From Anaeromyces robustus (Eukaryota; Neocallimastigomycota; Neocallimastigomycetes; Neocallimastigales; Neocallimastigaceae): a DNA stretch of 37,500 nt. Location: NCBI GenBank assembly GCA_002104895.1, contig MCFG01000160.1, positions 75,001-112,500 of the forward strand, in the 5' to 3' direction. Within the stretch, counting starts at the first letter, position 1; the number at the start of each line of letters is the position of its first letter. Of this stretch, positions 22,996 to 34,506 are shown piece after piece. The position numbers and the translations under genes are program-made. The notes beneath the pieces are model-generated. The model saw only the letters and a program-made list of their open reading frames with translations, was not told the origin of the DNA and searched no databases.

Positions 22996-24485
22996 ATATA
23001 TTATATTTATTAATATATTTATATTTTATATTAATTTATAATTTTTATATATCATATACATCATATATATCATATATATCAATATCTATATAATTAATTT
23101 TAATTTATTATTTTATAGGTGGACTTTCTCATCTTTATTATAACTTTTTAAAATCATATTTCCCTAATATAACTATTAATATTTCTAATATTAATATTAG
23201 TGTTGGATGTGTTTATTATCAACAAAATTTATTAGAAAAAGAAAAAATTTTAAGAAATAAATATCGTGATGCTAAATTAGATTGTAAAACTCAATTAGAA
23301 AAATTACATAATAAATTAGAAGAAGAAAAATTAACATTTTCATTTTTAAATAAAGAACAATTAGACTTTTTCCATCGTCAACAAGAAAAACAACAATTAC
23401 TTATTGAAAAAAGTTCTAATAGTCCATTATCTGATTTAGATTGGGTAGAAACAGTTCATAAAAAGGATTCTAAAGAACAAGAAATGGTATTTTTAAATTT
23501 AGTTGATAAACAAAGAATTATTGAAGGACGTATTGATGCTATTAAAGATAAAATAAAGAAAGTGGAAGAATTTAGTAGTGGATTAGATAAATATTATAAA
23601 AATATTAATTCAACTTTTGGTAATGCTTCATTTGATTTCTTTAGTTCTTATTCTATTGTTATTACTTCAAATGAAGATGTTGATAATGATAATGGTATAA
23701 CTTCTTCAGATTCTATTTCTAATCAAAATAATAAAAAAGAAAAAGTAGATGTTTTAACGGAATTAAATATTTCACCGGTTACCAATAATATACAAGAATA
23801 TTATTTCAAAAAATTAGGTATGGTTGTAGATGATGATCTTCATAGAAATGGTAAAAATTATGAAAAAGGTAAAAAAATTGAAATTGTTGGTAGTCTTACA
23901 GATTTAACTTCACCTATTTCAAAAGCTAATCATGATGGTAGTCCATCAAGTTCCAATACTACATCACCAAATCAAAGTGATACAGAAAGTATAAATGGAG
24001 GTATGACTTTCCAATTAGAAATAGAACAACAACAACAACAACAAAAATCTTCATCAAAATCTAATAATGATAATAATAATAATAAAAATCAAAAGAATAT
24101 AATAAATAATCTTAGTACAAGTATAAAAAGTTCTTCACCACCTTCTTTACGTTCAAATACTAATTCAATTTCATCATCACTTGCAACAAAATCATCAAAT
24201 AGAAATGCATTAGCAGCACTTAATAGTAAATTTATTTCATTTAATTTACAAAATGATCGTTTAAAGAAAAAGACTCAACTTTTAGAAGAAAATCATACAC
24301 TTGGTAATGAATTGAAAAAAGTACAAACTAAAAACTTTACATTAAGTGAAGAATTATCTAAAGTAAAACAAGAAAATAATGAATTAAAAGAAGAAAATAC
24401 AACAATAAAAGAAGAAAATGAAAAACTTCAAAAACAAATTGAAGAACTTACTCAAAAATTAAAATCATTAGAAGGAAATGTTTAA
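21085..24485 (+). CDS. divergent Hsp70/HSPA12-like (ASKHA fold) protein with C-terminal coiled coil
   Basis: Four exons: 21085-21396, 21616-21763, 22100-22753, 23119-24485, giving 826 residues in one frame. The start is the first ATG, directly followed by an ASKHA phosphate-1-like motif, VGIDIGSYFTTYAYSY (residues 4-19), close to the HSPA12 form. A DFG at about 246-248 (YIDFGLKSIRF) sits where Hsp70 has the phosphate-2 Gly-rich loop but lacks the second and third Gly. ELCGGLSHLYYNFL (369-382) matches the adenosine motif position, and VGCVYY (400-405) the following GAVxYG segment. A Lys/Glu-rich helical region follows (about 405-475). A Ser/Asn/Gln-rich linker is next, with a poly-Gln run encoded near 24025. 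The last 80 residues or so form a strong heptad-type coiled coil. A canonical Hsp70 substrate-binding domain is not seen. It is probably a weak or inactive ATPase acting as scaffold or chaperone; function unknown. Confidence 0.75.
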
Positions 24486-24656
24486 AAAAGAAAAAAAAAT
24501 TAATAATAATAATAATGGTTAAATAAAAAAAAAAGTTTTTTTTTTTTTAAAATTTATTTATTTTAATTTTTAATTTTTAATTTTTATAATATTTAATTTT
24601 TTTTTTTTTTTAAATTAGAATTAATAGATACGAATAGATACAATAGAAATAATAAC

Positions 24657-24687
<31 letters not shown>

Positions 24688-25180
24688 ATAATAATATATC
24701 TACTTTATTTATGTTTTAATCTTTATATATAAAATATATATCAACAACAACAACAATAACAACAAAAAAAAAAGTTTATTATAATATATTCAAATTTTAA
24801 AAAATTATAATATATATATAAAAAAGAAAAAGACACAAAAAAAAAAAAAAAGATTTTAATATATATTCAATATATATATCTACTATTTATTATTTTATAT
24901 CCTTTGTATAGAAAAATTAAATTATAAATAAAAAAAAAAAAAAGTCTATAAAAAAGAAAAGATAAAAAAAAAGTAAAAGAAAAAGAAAATTAAAAAAAAA
25001 AAAAAAGAAAAAGAAAAAGAAAAAAAGAAAAAGGAAAAATAATATAATATAATATAATATAAAATTTAAATTAAAAAAATTACAATAATAATAAATAAAA
25101 AAAGAATTTTTTTTTATTATATATACAAGATGACCGTGAATTCATGATGATTTTGTATATATATATTTAAAAAAAAAAAA

Positions 25181-25327
25181 AAATAAAAAAATAAAAAAAT
25201 AAAAAAAAATAAAAAAAAAAAAAAGAATACAAAAAATGAAATTAAATAAAAAAAATAAAAAAAAATAAAAAAATAAAAAAATAAAAAAAAATAAAAAAAA
25301 AAAAAAGAATACAAAAAATGAAATTAA
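25181..25327. repeat. perfect 65-bp direct repeat, period 82
   Basis: The copies at 25181-25245 and 25263-25327 are identical by eye, each a patterned A-rich tract followed by GAATACAAAAAATGAAATTA. Matching homopolymer lengths in both copies argue for a very recent slippage or duplication event. Confidence 0.9.
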
Positions 25328-25515
25328 TTCTGGCTAATTTAACAATAAAAAAAATTTCTTTTTATTTTAAAATATTTAATTCATAATTATTTTAATGGTT
25401 TTTATTTTATTTTATTTTATATATTTTATTTTATTTTATTTTAATGTTTTTTTATTTTTAATAATATTTTTTAATTTTTCTATATATATATATATAATAT
25501 ATTCATATTTTAGTA

Positions 25516-25516
<1 letters not shown>

Positions 25517-25570
<54 letters not shown>

Positions 25571-25571
25571 T
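25517..25571. repeat. (ATT)n microsatellite, intergenic
   Basis: About 55 bp of ATT repeat downstream of the Hsp70-like gene. It produces an artefactual poly-Leu frame. Confidence 0.95.
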
Positions 25572-25630
25572 TATTTTTATAATTTATTATTTTTAATATT
25601 TAATATTTATTTATTTATCATAATTTATTT

Positions 25631-25662
<32 letters not shown>

Positions 25663-26286
25663 TTATTGCATTTATATATTTTTTTGTTAGTTTTTTTTTT
25701 TTGTTTGTTTGTTAATATATTCTTATCTGTTACATTTTAATTTAATTATTTTTTATTATTAATTTTTTATTTATTGTTTAAACATTTTTTTTCTCTTTTA
25801 TTATTTGTTTTAATTTTAAATTAATTTATTATTATTATTATTAATATATAATTTAATATATTAAAAATTAAAATAAACCGTTTTTTATCATTTTTTATCA
25901 AGTAATGTAATAATTATTATTATTATTATTTTTTTTATAAATTATTATGATTTAAATATCATAAAAGTAAAAAGAAATGAAGGAAGGAAGGAAAAAAAAA
26001 AAAAAAAAGAGTATATATTATATATATATACTTATTTTTTTACTATATAAAATTTATTAATTATTTCCCCACTAAATCTTTATTATTAATATTTTATATT
26101 TTTTATATATATATTCAATATAAAAATTTATAATGGTTATTCTTTTTTTTATATAGTTAGAAAAATATGGTAAAAATAATTTTATGAGAGAACAAAGAAA
26201 GAGAAATATTTATGGTAATTTTTTTTTTTTGTTTTAAAACAATTTTATTATTTAAAATAATTATATATATATATATATATTAATTG

Positions 26287-26331
<45 letters not shown>

Positions 26332-26757
26332 TATATCTTTTTATTTATTACTTAATATATATATAATTCTTTAATTTTTTTTTTATTATTTTTTTTTATT
26401 ATTTTTTTTTAATTTTTAAATTATCCATTATTATTATAATGTTAATATTATATAGAAAGGTTATGGTAATAGTTTATGGTAGTAAAAGTAAAGAAGAAAA
26501 AAAAAAAAAGAGTGAAAAAAATTATTCTTATTATTATTATATAATAAAAAAAGAATAATAATAATAATAATATATAGGATAGAATATGAATATAAATCAA
26601 AATTTTGAGAATATTTTGATTTTTTTTCTCTATTTTTTTTTTTTTTTTAATTAAATCATTATTTTTGTTTTATTCTTCAATATGGTCTTTTGATAATTTA
26701 ATTTTTTTTATTGTGCTTTTATTTTATACTTAAATTATATATTTTTTTTATTTAAAT

Positions 26758-27306
26758 TTATAATGATTTTTGATAATATTTTTGTTTATTAATTGAGCTT
26801 CTCCAAATCGTATTTTCATTATCATATTTTCTATTAATAACAGTTAATCTATATTCATACATTCTAATAAACATGCATTGCTGTTGATAGATATATTTAT
26901 TTTGATGTAAATTTATATTATATATTAACCGAGAAAAAAAAAATAAATTATAAATTGTATATAATAAAGTAGTAATAATATAATATAAATTAGTATATTT
27001 AAAAATGAAAAAAAAATATAAGAAATAGAAAATGAATAAATAAAAAAAGTCTTTTATTTAAATATTTTATTTTAATGGATTTAATTTAATTAGATATTAA
27101 AAAAAAAAAAAAAAAAAATACTATGCTTACCCATGTATAATATGTGAATAAACACCAGAAAAAGATTACAGTTTTTGGAATAACCCAATTTGCTTTATAA
27201 TCACCAACTATCCAAACCATTAAAGTTGAAATTATAGTTAAAACACTGTATATCATTAATAATGTTAGATTGGTAGTTGATAATTTTCCCCATCTTGATA
27301 AATACT

Positions 27307-27366
<60 letters not shown>

Positions 27367-28158
27367 TTAATTGGATTAATGATACAATATATAAAAAAAA
27401 ATTATGGAAATTAATTATTTTATTTAATAATTCGATAATAAATTTATTAAAAAAAATATATATATATATATATTTATATTTATAAATATTTACAGTGACT
27501 GAAGTATCCATAATGATATGATGAGCCAATAAAATTAATGAACTCAATACAGCAAATTGATAATGTTTTTTCTCTTTTGCTATGTTTTTTTTTATTATTA
27601 TTTTATATATACATATATGAGATATAAGAAAATTAATAATACTGCAAATTATTTAAAGTAAAAAAAATATATATATATTTTTTTTCATATACAATATTTT
27701 AGTTTATAAAAATACCTGTTTCATTTATATTCATTACAATTACTAAAAAGAAAGATTCAATCTATATTTAATATAAATAATAATAGAAAAGAAAAAAAAA
27801 ATATTATTATATTATTATAGAGAGAAATATTCTATAAATTTTAATAAAAATTATTATTATGATTTACCATTAAATATGGAAGTGTACTTTTAAACTGAGG
27901 GTCAGTATTTAAATGGAATGGTGTTATAAAAATATCATTATTATTTTTCTTTACATCACAATTATTTTTTTCTTCTTCTGCTTTAAATGTTATTGAACTA
28001 CGTTTACTTCCTGCTTCTTTTAGTCTATTCTTTAAATCTTCTTCAAAATTTAAGGAAAAAGAATTATTTTTACTTAAATTTTTATCTGTTTCATTTTCAT
28101 CTTGGTTTTTACTATAATGCATAGCTTTTACAGAATATGGAGGTAATATTGTTGACAT
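26758..28158 (-). CDS. four-helix transmembrane protein, unknown family
   Basis: Five exons, 5' to 3': 28158-27868, 27761-27716, 27579-27494, 27304-27131, 26880-26758, giving 239 residues in an unbroken frame with GT-AG introns. I do not recognise the family. Residues 1-90 are hydrophilic and Lys/Asn/Glu-rich (starts MSTILPPYSV). Four hydrophobic segments follow: YLMIESFFLVIVMN (about 95-108), FAVLSSLILLAHHIIM (about 120-140), LTLLMIYSVLTIISTLMVWI (about 152-173) and VIPKTVIFFWCLFTYYTW (about 182-199). The cytosolic-type tail is basic, with FIRMYEYRL and Trp-Arg-Ser. The start is the only upstream ATG of the hydrophilic region. Size and topology resemble small ciliary transition-zone TMEM proteins (TMEM107/TMEM138 class), but no diagnostic motif supports that. 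An AAT array sits in the third intron. Confidence 0.7.
27311..27365. repeat. (AAT)n microsatellite in an intron
   Basis: About 55 bp of AAT repeat lie just upstream of the acceptor of the exon 27304-27131 (minus strand). It gives a false poly-Asn frame on plus and a poly-Leu frame on minus. Confidence 0.95.
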
Positions 28159-29093
28159 TTTTTTTTATCTTATTAACTTTCTATAATACTATAATAATTG
28201 TTTTATTATTGGATAATTATTTATATTTTAATTTAAATTTTATATATTGGGATATATTATAAAACTTGAAATTTTTAAATAATTATATAATATTATAATA
28301 TAATATTATAATATAATATAATATATAATATAATATAATTATTATTAAATTTTATGTTTATAATATTTTATGGATTTAAAAAAAAAATTATTTATTATTT
28401 TTTTTTTTTTTAGTGTTGTTATTTCTTTTTATTTTCCTTTTTTTTTTTTTTTTAACTTTTTTTTTTTATAATAAAAAAGAAAGAAAAAAAAAAAAAAAAT
28501 CTATAATTATTTACAAAATAAATTGTAATTAAAATAGGTATAATATACTTAAATATGAAATATTTTAGTATATTTTTTCTATTATATAATTAATTATGTA
28601 TGTAGTAATTACTGTTAAACGTTTTTTTTTTATTTTTTTTTTATTTTTTCTATTAAATATTTTTACTTTTTAAAATTATAAAAAAAGTAAAAGTATATTT
28701 TATAAAAAAAAAAAAGGTAAAAAGAAAATGTTATTGGAATTATATATATTTAAAATTTTCAAAAATCTTAAAAAGGTGGTTTTGTTATTCCTTTTCCTTT
28801 TTCTTTTATTTTTCCCCTCTTTTTATACAAAATGAATAATATATGAAGATATTGGTTTATTAATATTATTGAATCTTGTATATAATTTTGTATATATATT
28901 TTCTTTTTTTTTTTTTCTTTTTATCGAAAATTTATATATATAATTGTATGATAAGTTGAAAATATAAAAATGTATTAAGAATAAAAAAAAAAAACTTATT
29001 AGATATAATAAATTATAATAATATAAAAATAAAAATAAATATTATTTCAATTATTATTATATTTTAATGAAGCTTTTTTTTTTTTATATATAC

Positions 29094-29125
<32 letters not shown>

Positions 29126-30353
29126 TTATTTTATTTTTTAATTTATTATGTTTTGAGAAAAAAAATGAATTTATTATTAAGTTTAAATTATTATTATTTT
29201 GCTGATGTAATTTATAATTAATATTTAGTTTTTGTATTTAGTTTTCGATGATTATTAAATAATATTTTTTCATTTTTTTACTGTTTGTTTGTTTATTTTT
29301 TTTTATTTTTATTTTTTTTTAAATTATATATATATAAAAGCAATTTTTTTTTTTATTAATTTCTTTTCCTTATTTTTTTATAACATACTTTATTATTTTT
29401 ATGATGAATACGAATGTGTACAAATGTGTTTCAAAAATAAATTGTTTATTATCATTCTTATAAAAAGTTGAGACTTTTTATTTATTATTATTATTTTAAG
29501 ATGTTTTATTTAAAAAAAAATAATAAAATTGTTATAGAAAAAAAGGAAATGAAATGTCAATTATTTTTTTTTTTTATTATTTTATTTTTTATTTTTTATT
29601 TTATTTTATTTTTTTCTAACTTTTTTACTTTTTTTTTATTATTAATAAATAATAATAAAGAAAAAAAGGAAAAAAAATTATTAAAAAATAAAAAAGTAAA
29701 AAATTTTAAATATAAAAAGAATTTTTTTTTTTATATATTTTTTACTTTAAATAAAAAAAAAAGAAAATTTTTTTATTTTAAAGTTTTTTCTATTTAAATT
29801 TTATTAATATATAAACAAATTATTTATGTAAACATTCATTCATTTATTATATTAATTTATTTAATTATTATTCCATTATGTATTTAATTATTATATTTTA
29901 ATCATCATTCATATGTGGCGCAGTATATATACATTGAGGTTAGTGAACATTGTTTTAATCTATTTCTAACTTGACAGATAATTTTTTTTTGATAATTTAA
30001 AAATAATAACTGAATAATAAACAATAAAAAAAACAATTATAAATAAAATAATTAGTATTAATAATTATCGAAAAAAATAAATACTTCAAATTGGAATAAT
30101 AGATTTTGATGAATAATAATTAGTGTATCTATTAAAACTAATAAATAGGAAAGGAGGGATAATCAACTTTATCTCATATGTTATGGCTAAGTAATAAAGA
30201 ATGTATTTCATTTTCATGATTTAGATGATTTAATAAGAATTAATAAAATTCTTTTTAACTATAAATAAAAATAATTTTAAAAATAATACATTTTGTCAAT
30301 ATATATATATAAAAATGGATGACAAAATATAATAAATATAATGAAGCGTAATT

Positions 30354-30355
30354 AA

Positions 30356-30386
<31 letters not shown>

Positions 30387-30467
30387 ATGAATAAATAACT
30401 AAATAAATAATAAATAATAAATAAATAAATAAATAACTAAATAAATAATAAATAATAAATAAAGAAC

Positions 30468-30542
<75 letters not shown>

Positions 30543-30544
30543 AT
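30354..30544. repeat. (AAAT)n-type microsatellite with interruptions
   Basis: About 190 bp built from AAAT units with scattered AAATAAC and AATAAT variants in the first 120 bp and a purer run in the last 75 bp, consistent with an older decayed array next to a younger expansion. Confidence 0.93.
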
Positions 30545-30758
30545 ATATAGGTATATAAAATGAACATAATATAATTAATATAATAGAATAATAAAATAAT
30601 ATAAATTAAGTTTTTAATTTGTACCAAAATAGGAATAAAGAAATTTTCCATTAGGAAATTTAATAATATTTGTATATACATAAAATTTTAAGATAAGTAA
30701 TAAGAATTAATTATATCTTAATTATTTCTTATTACTTATTTATTATATGTTATTATTA

Positions 30759-30759
<1 letters not shown>

Positions 30760-30846
<87 letters not shown>
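30760..30846. repeat. (ATT)n microsatellite, left arm of an opposed pair
   Basis: About 87 bp of ATT. Its reverse complement is AAT, the unit of the array starting at 31084, so the two could pair as an imperfect hairpin around a loop of about 240 bp. Confidence 0.95.
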
Positions 30847-30852
<6 letters not shown>

Positions 30853-31080
30853 ATCTTTACATTTTTTAAATTATTTCTTAATGTTAATTATTACTATATT
30901 CTTTATTATTATTTTATAATTATTAATAATAATTAAATAATAATAATAATAATAACAACTAATAAATGATAATAATTATAAATAATGATAATAATTATAA
31001 ATGATTATAATAATAATAGTAATAATAACAATTACTAAATGATAATAGTTAATAATTAATAATGATAATTAATAATAACA

Positions 31081-31083
<3 letters not shown>

Positions 31084-31179
<96 letters not shown>

Positions 31180-31190
31180 TAATAAATAAT
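31084..31190. repeat. (AAT)n microsatellite, right arm of an opposed pair
   Basis: About 107 bp of AAT repeat with AAATAAT variants at its right end. It is complementary to the ATT array at 30760-30846. Confidence 0.95.
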
Positions 31191-32599
31191 TATATTTTAT
31201 TAATGATAAAAGAATAATTTTAATATAAATTAATTTAATATATAAATAATTAACAAGCATAATTAATTTTATTTTAAAAAATTTTCATTACTCATATAGA
31301 AATACAAAGATCAATCTAAGGATTTCATGTGTAAATGTTATTATTAATATATTACTATATTTACTGTTAATGTTTTAACAACTAAAATATCAACTTTATA
31401 TATATATTGTAAAAAGTATTTTATTTTACTTTTTTCATTAATATAATAAAAAAAATGATTCATATAATAAAATAAGATTAATAAAAAAAAAAAAAAAGTA
31501 AAAATCAAATAAATAATAAGAATGTTTTTCATTTTATGTATTAGTTTAATATATCAAGATAGCTCTGTTATTATGATTAAAAAATTTTTAGTAATAATAA
31601 AATTGATAATGATAATAGAGTTGATAATAAAATAGTATAATACACTCTATATTAAACTTTTTATTTATTTTAAAAAATTAAGCATAATAAGAGGGAACAT
31701 AATATTTTTTTATAATTATTAAGACCAAGAATTTTAATTACCAATTTATTTTGTGTAGCGATATGGAAATTTTTTTTTTTTTTTACAAATCTTTAATCAT
31801 ATGGTTACATATTTAATATTATTTTTTTGTATATAATAATATTAATATAAATATTTATTGTATACATTCTAATACATTTTAATATATTATTCATAATTTT
31901 TCCAATATCATTTTTAATAATATTCAATATATTTTATTCAATATCAATATATTTTAATATTAACTGAATATTAAATATTAAACCTTTTTCTTTAAATGGT
32001 TTATAAATACTATTTTTTATTTATTATAATAAAGTTTAGCACATTTTTTTGAAAATAAATATATTAAATAAGAACAATAGTAATAAATTAATCAAATAAT
32101 TTAAAATTCAAATATATGGATAATATATCAGTAAATTAATTTTTTATTAAAAAAAGTTAAATAAATAAAAAATTTTAAATAAGAATTAAATTATTATTCA
32201 TAATTCATATGGAAATATAGGATCATATCAACCCAAACCCAAAAAAAAAAAGGTTGAGTTTAAAAGTAAACAATAAAAAATAATTCTAAATTTAGAAGTC
32301 ATTAAATACTTGTTTGTTGACAAAAAAAATGATTATGTTCCACAAATTTCAACTTAATTTAAAAACCAAAATTATTTTTAATAAATGGATTTTTAAGAAT
32401 ATATCCATAAAAATCATAAACTATAAACCATAATATAAAAATAATAAAAAATAATAATAATAATAAAAAAAGCAAAAGGAAAAAAAAAATAAAAAAATTA
32501 AAATTATCTTTTTTTATATAAATTAAAATTACAAATAAACCAAGAAAAAAAAATTCTCACTTTGATATTTTAAAAGTGATTATAATTATATAAATTAAT

Positions 32600-32631
<32 letters not shown>

Positions 32632-34126
32632 TTTTTGGTTAAAAAGATGTAAAATGATTTTTTTTTAATAAATAATTGTATATTGTATAATAATATTGAA
32701 TAAATATAAAATAACTTTGAAAAAAAAAAACATATATATTTTAGTACTTAATATATAAAATATATATTTTCAAACTGTATAACTAAAAATGATAAAAGTT
32801 AAAATATAGAAGATATAGATATTATTTTTGTTAAAACATATATATTATATATATATATTAGATCTTTTTTAAAAGCAAAATATAAATTATTTAAGTATTA
32901 TATTTTATAAAAAATCGAGGGGAATTCAATAATAGTAAAAAAATAATAATAATAATAGTTAATAAATAATAGTAATAATAGTAATAATATTAATCATCAT
33001 AATAATATTATATAATAACAAATAAAGTTTATTTTTAATATAATTATATATTTATTAAAAAATTGTATATAAAAATCATAATATATCTATGGAATAATTC
33101 TTTATTAAATAATATAATTTTATTTATTATGTACTATTTAATATATTCCTATTTATATTATAAAATATTTATATAATAATTTTTTACTCCAATAAAATTA
33201 TGTTATTTATTTTATATTAAATTAATAAAAATTAAAAAATAAAAAAAAAATTAAAATAAAAATAAAAAAATAAAAAGTATTAAATAATCTCTAAAGGAAA
33301 AATAAAGCTAAAGTAAAGGATAAATTAATATATTAATTAATCAATAATTAAAAAAAATAATATTTATTATTTATTATTAGATATAAAGTAAAAAAAATAA
33401 TAAATGAAAAATATTTATTACTTGGTATTGTCATTACTATTATTACTAATTATTTTTTTTTATTTAGTATTTATTAATTTATTTATTTTATTAAAAAGTA
33501 AAAAGTTTATTATTTAAATTATCATAATTTTTGTTATTATTATTATAAATTAAGAAAATCAAAAAAATTGATAAAAAAGATTTTCGTTATTATGAATTAA
33601 TAGAAGAAAAGATTAATAATTAACCTTTGTAATAATTATTTAATATTTTCAAGAAAAAAAAAAAGTCATCCTAATTAACAAATTCTAAATAATAATAAAA
33701 TTTTTAAAATTTAACAAAAAAGATTTTCGCTGAATGATAATAAGCTTTTAGGTATTAATATTAATATTTTTTAATTGTAATTTAGTTTTTATTAATTATT
33801 ATTATATATATAAATAATAATAAATAATAATATTTTTTAATATTTTATCTTTTTTATATAATATTATATCAATAATATAAATTTATATTAAATTTTACCT
33901 CAAAGTTAATATTTAATAAATTTAATATTTGATGATTAAGTTTACAAAAAAAATAAAGTCATCTTGTCATCCAATTAATAAACTTAAATTATTATTGATT
34001 TAAATATTATTTTTTTTTTTTCAATAAAAATTCATAAAATTAAATTTATATTAATTTAAACTTAATAATTTTTTATAGCATATTAAAAAATTTTTAGGAA
34101 AAAAGATTGACATTTAATATAAATAT

Positions 34127-34184
34127 TTATAATATTTAAAGTTTAAAATAAAAAAATTATAATATTTAAAGTTTAAAATAAAAT
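34127..34184. repeat. tandem direct repeat, period about 30 bp
   Basis: The segment TATAATATTTAAAGTTTAAA occurs twice in tandem with 30-bp spacing, about 325 bp upstream of the GH95 gene start. It is a non-simple AT sequence, so the duplication is probably a real local event. Confidence 0.85.
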
Positions 34185-34506
34185 ATTAAATTTTGATGAA
34201 AAAGAATGGAATAAAATATATTAAAAAAAAAAAAAAAGTATAAATATTTAAAAATTTCCCATTTTTTTTATCCCCTATTCTATTTTATACTATTAATATT
34301 GATTATTAATTGAAGTATAAAAAGATAATATATATATATATATATAGATAAAAAAAAATATTAAAAAAATAAAAAAAAAATTAAAAAAAAATAAAAAAAA
34401 AAAATAGATAAAAAATATAGTATATATATAGAATTAGTTTAATGAAAACAAAATAAATACAAAAAAAAAAAAAAAAAAAATACAAAAATAAATATAAAAA
34501 TTAAAA

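Larger units (their letters stand above)
24486..26757. other. intergenic region between convergent genes
   Basis: This lies between the 3' ends of the Hsp70-like gene and the four-helix membrane protein gene. It holds many A and T homopolymers, an ATT array (25517-25571), a perfect 65-bp direct repeat (25181-25327) and, at 26157-26214, a short exon-like island flanked by good splice sites. No complete gene can be assembled. Confidence 0.6.
28159..34506. other. 6.3-kb gene-poor, repeat-rich intergenic region
   Basis: No gene can be supported here. The region holds poly-A/T tracts throughout, an AAAT-type array (30354-30544), opposed ATT and AAT arrays (30760-30846 and 31084-31190) and a 30-bp tandem direct repeat near 34127-34184. 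There are also two stretches of less skewed composition (about 29912-30010 and 32200-32430) whose minus-strand translations look like broken coding sequence. The last few hundred bases should include the promoter of the GH95 gene. Confidence 0.6.

Noticed and set aside
25143-25149. C-box-like ATGATGA suggesting a C/D snoRNA
   Set aside because: No D box (CTGA) at suitable spacing and no terminal stem; the flanks are homopolymer A.
25977-26010. A start exon (ATGAAGGAAGGAAGG and poly-Lys) for the exon-like island at 26157
   Set aside because: The donor at 26011 leaves one base, which puts a stop in the following exon; the phases do not fit.
29914-29983. Plus-strand ATGTGGCGC exon with a tiny GTTAGT...CTAACTTGACAG intron
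   Set aside because: Joining the exons gives a stop at once (nine residues); the minus strand reads as a longer open block.
28159-34506. tRNA or LTR element in the large spacer
   Set aside because: No GGTTCGANNCC-like B box, no acceptor-stem pairing, no long terminal repeats and no reverse transcriptase or integrase motifs seen.
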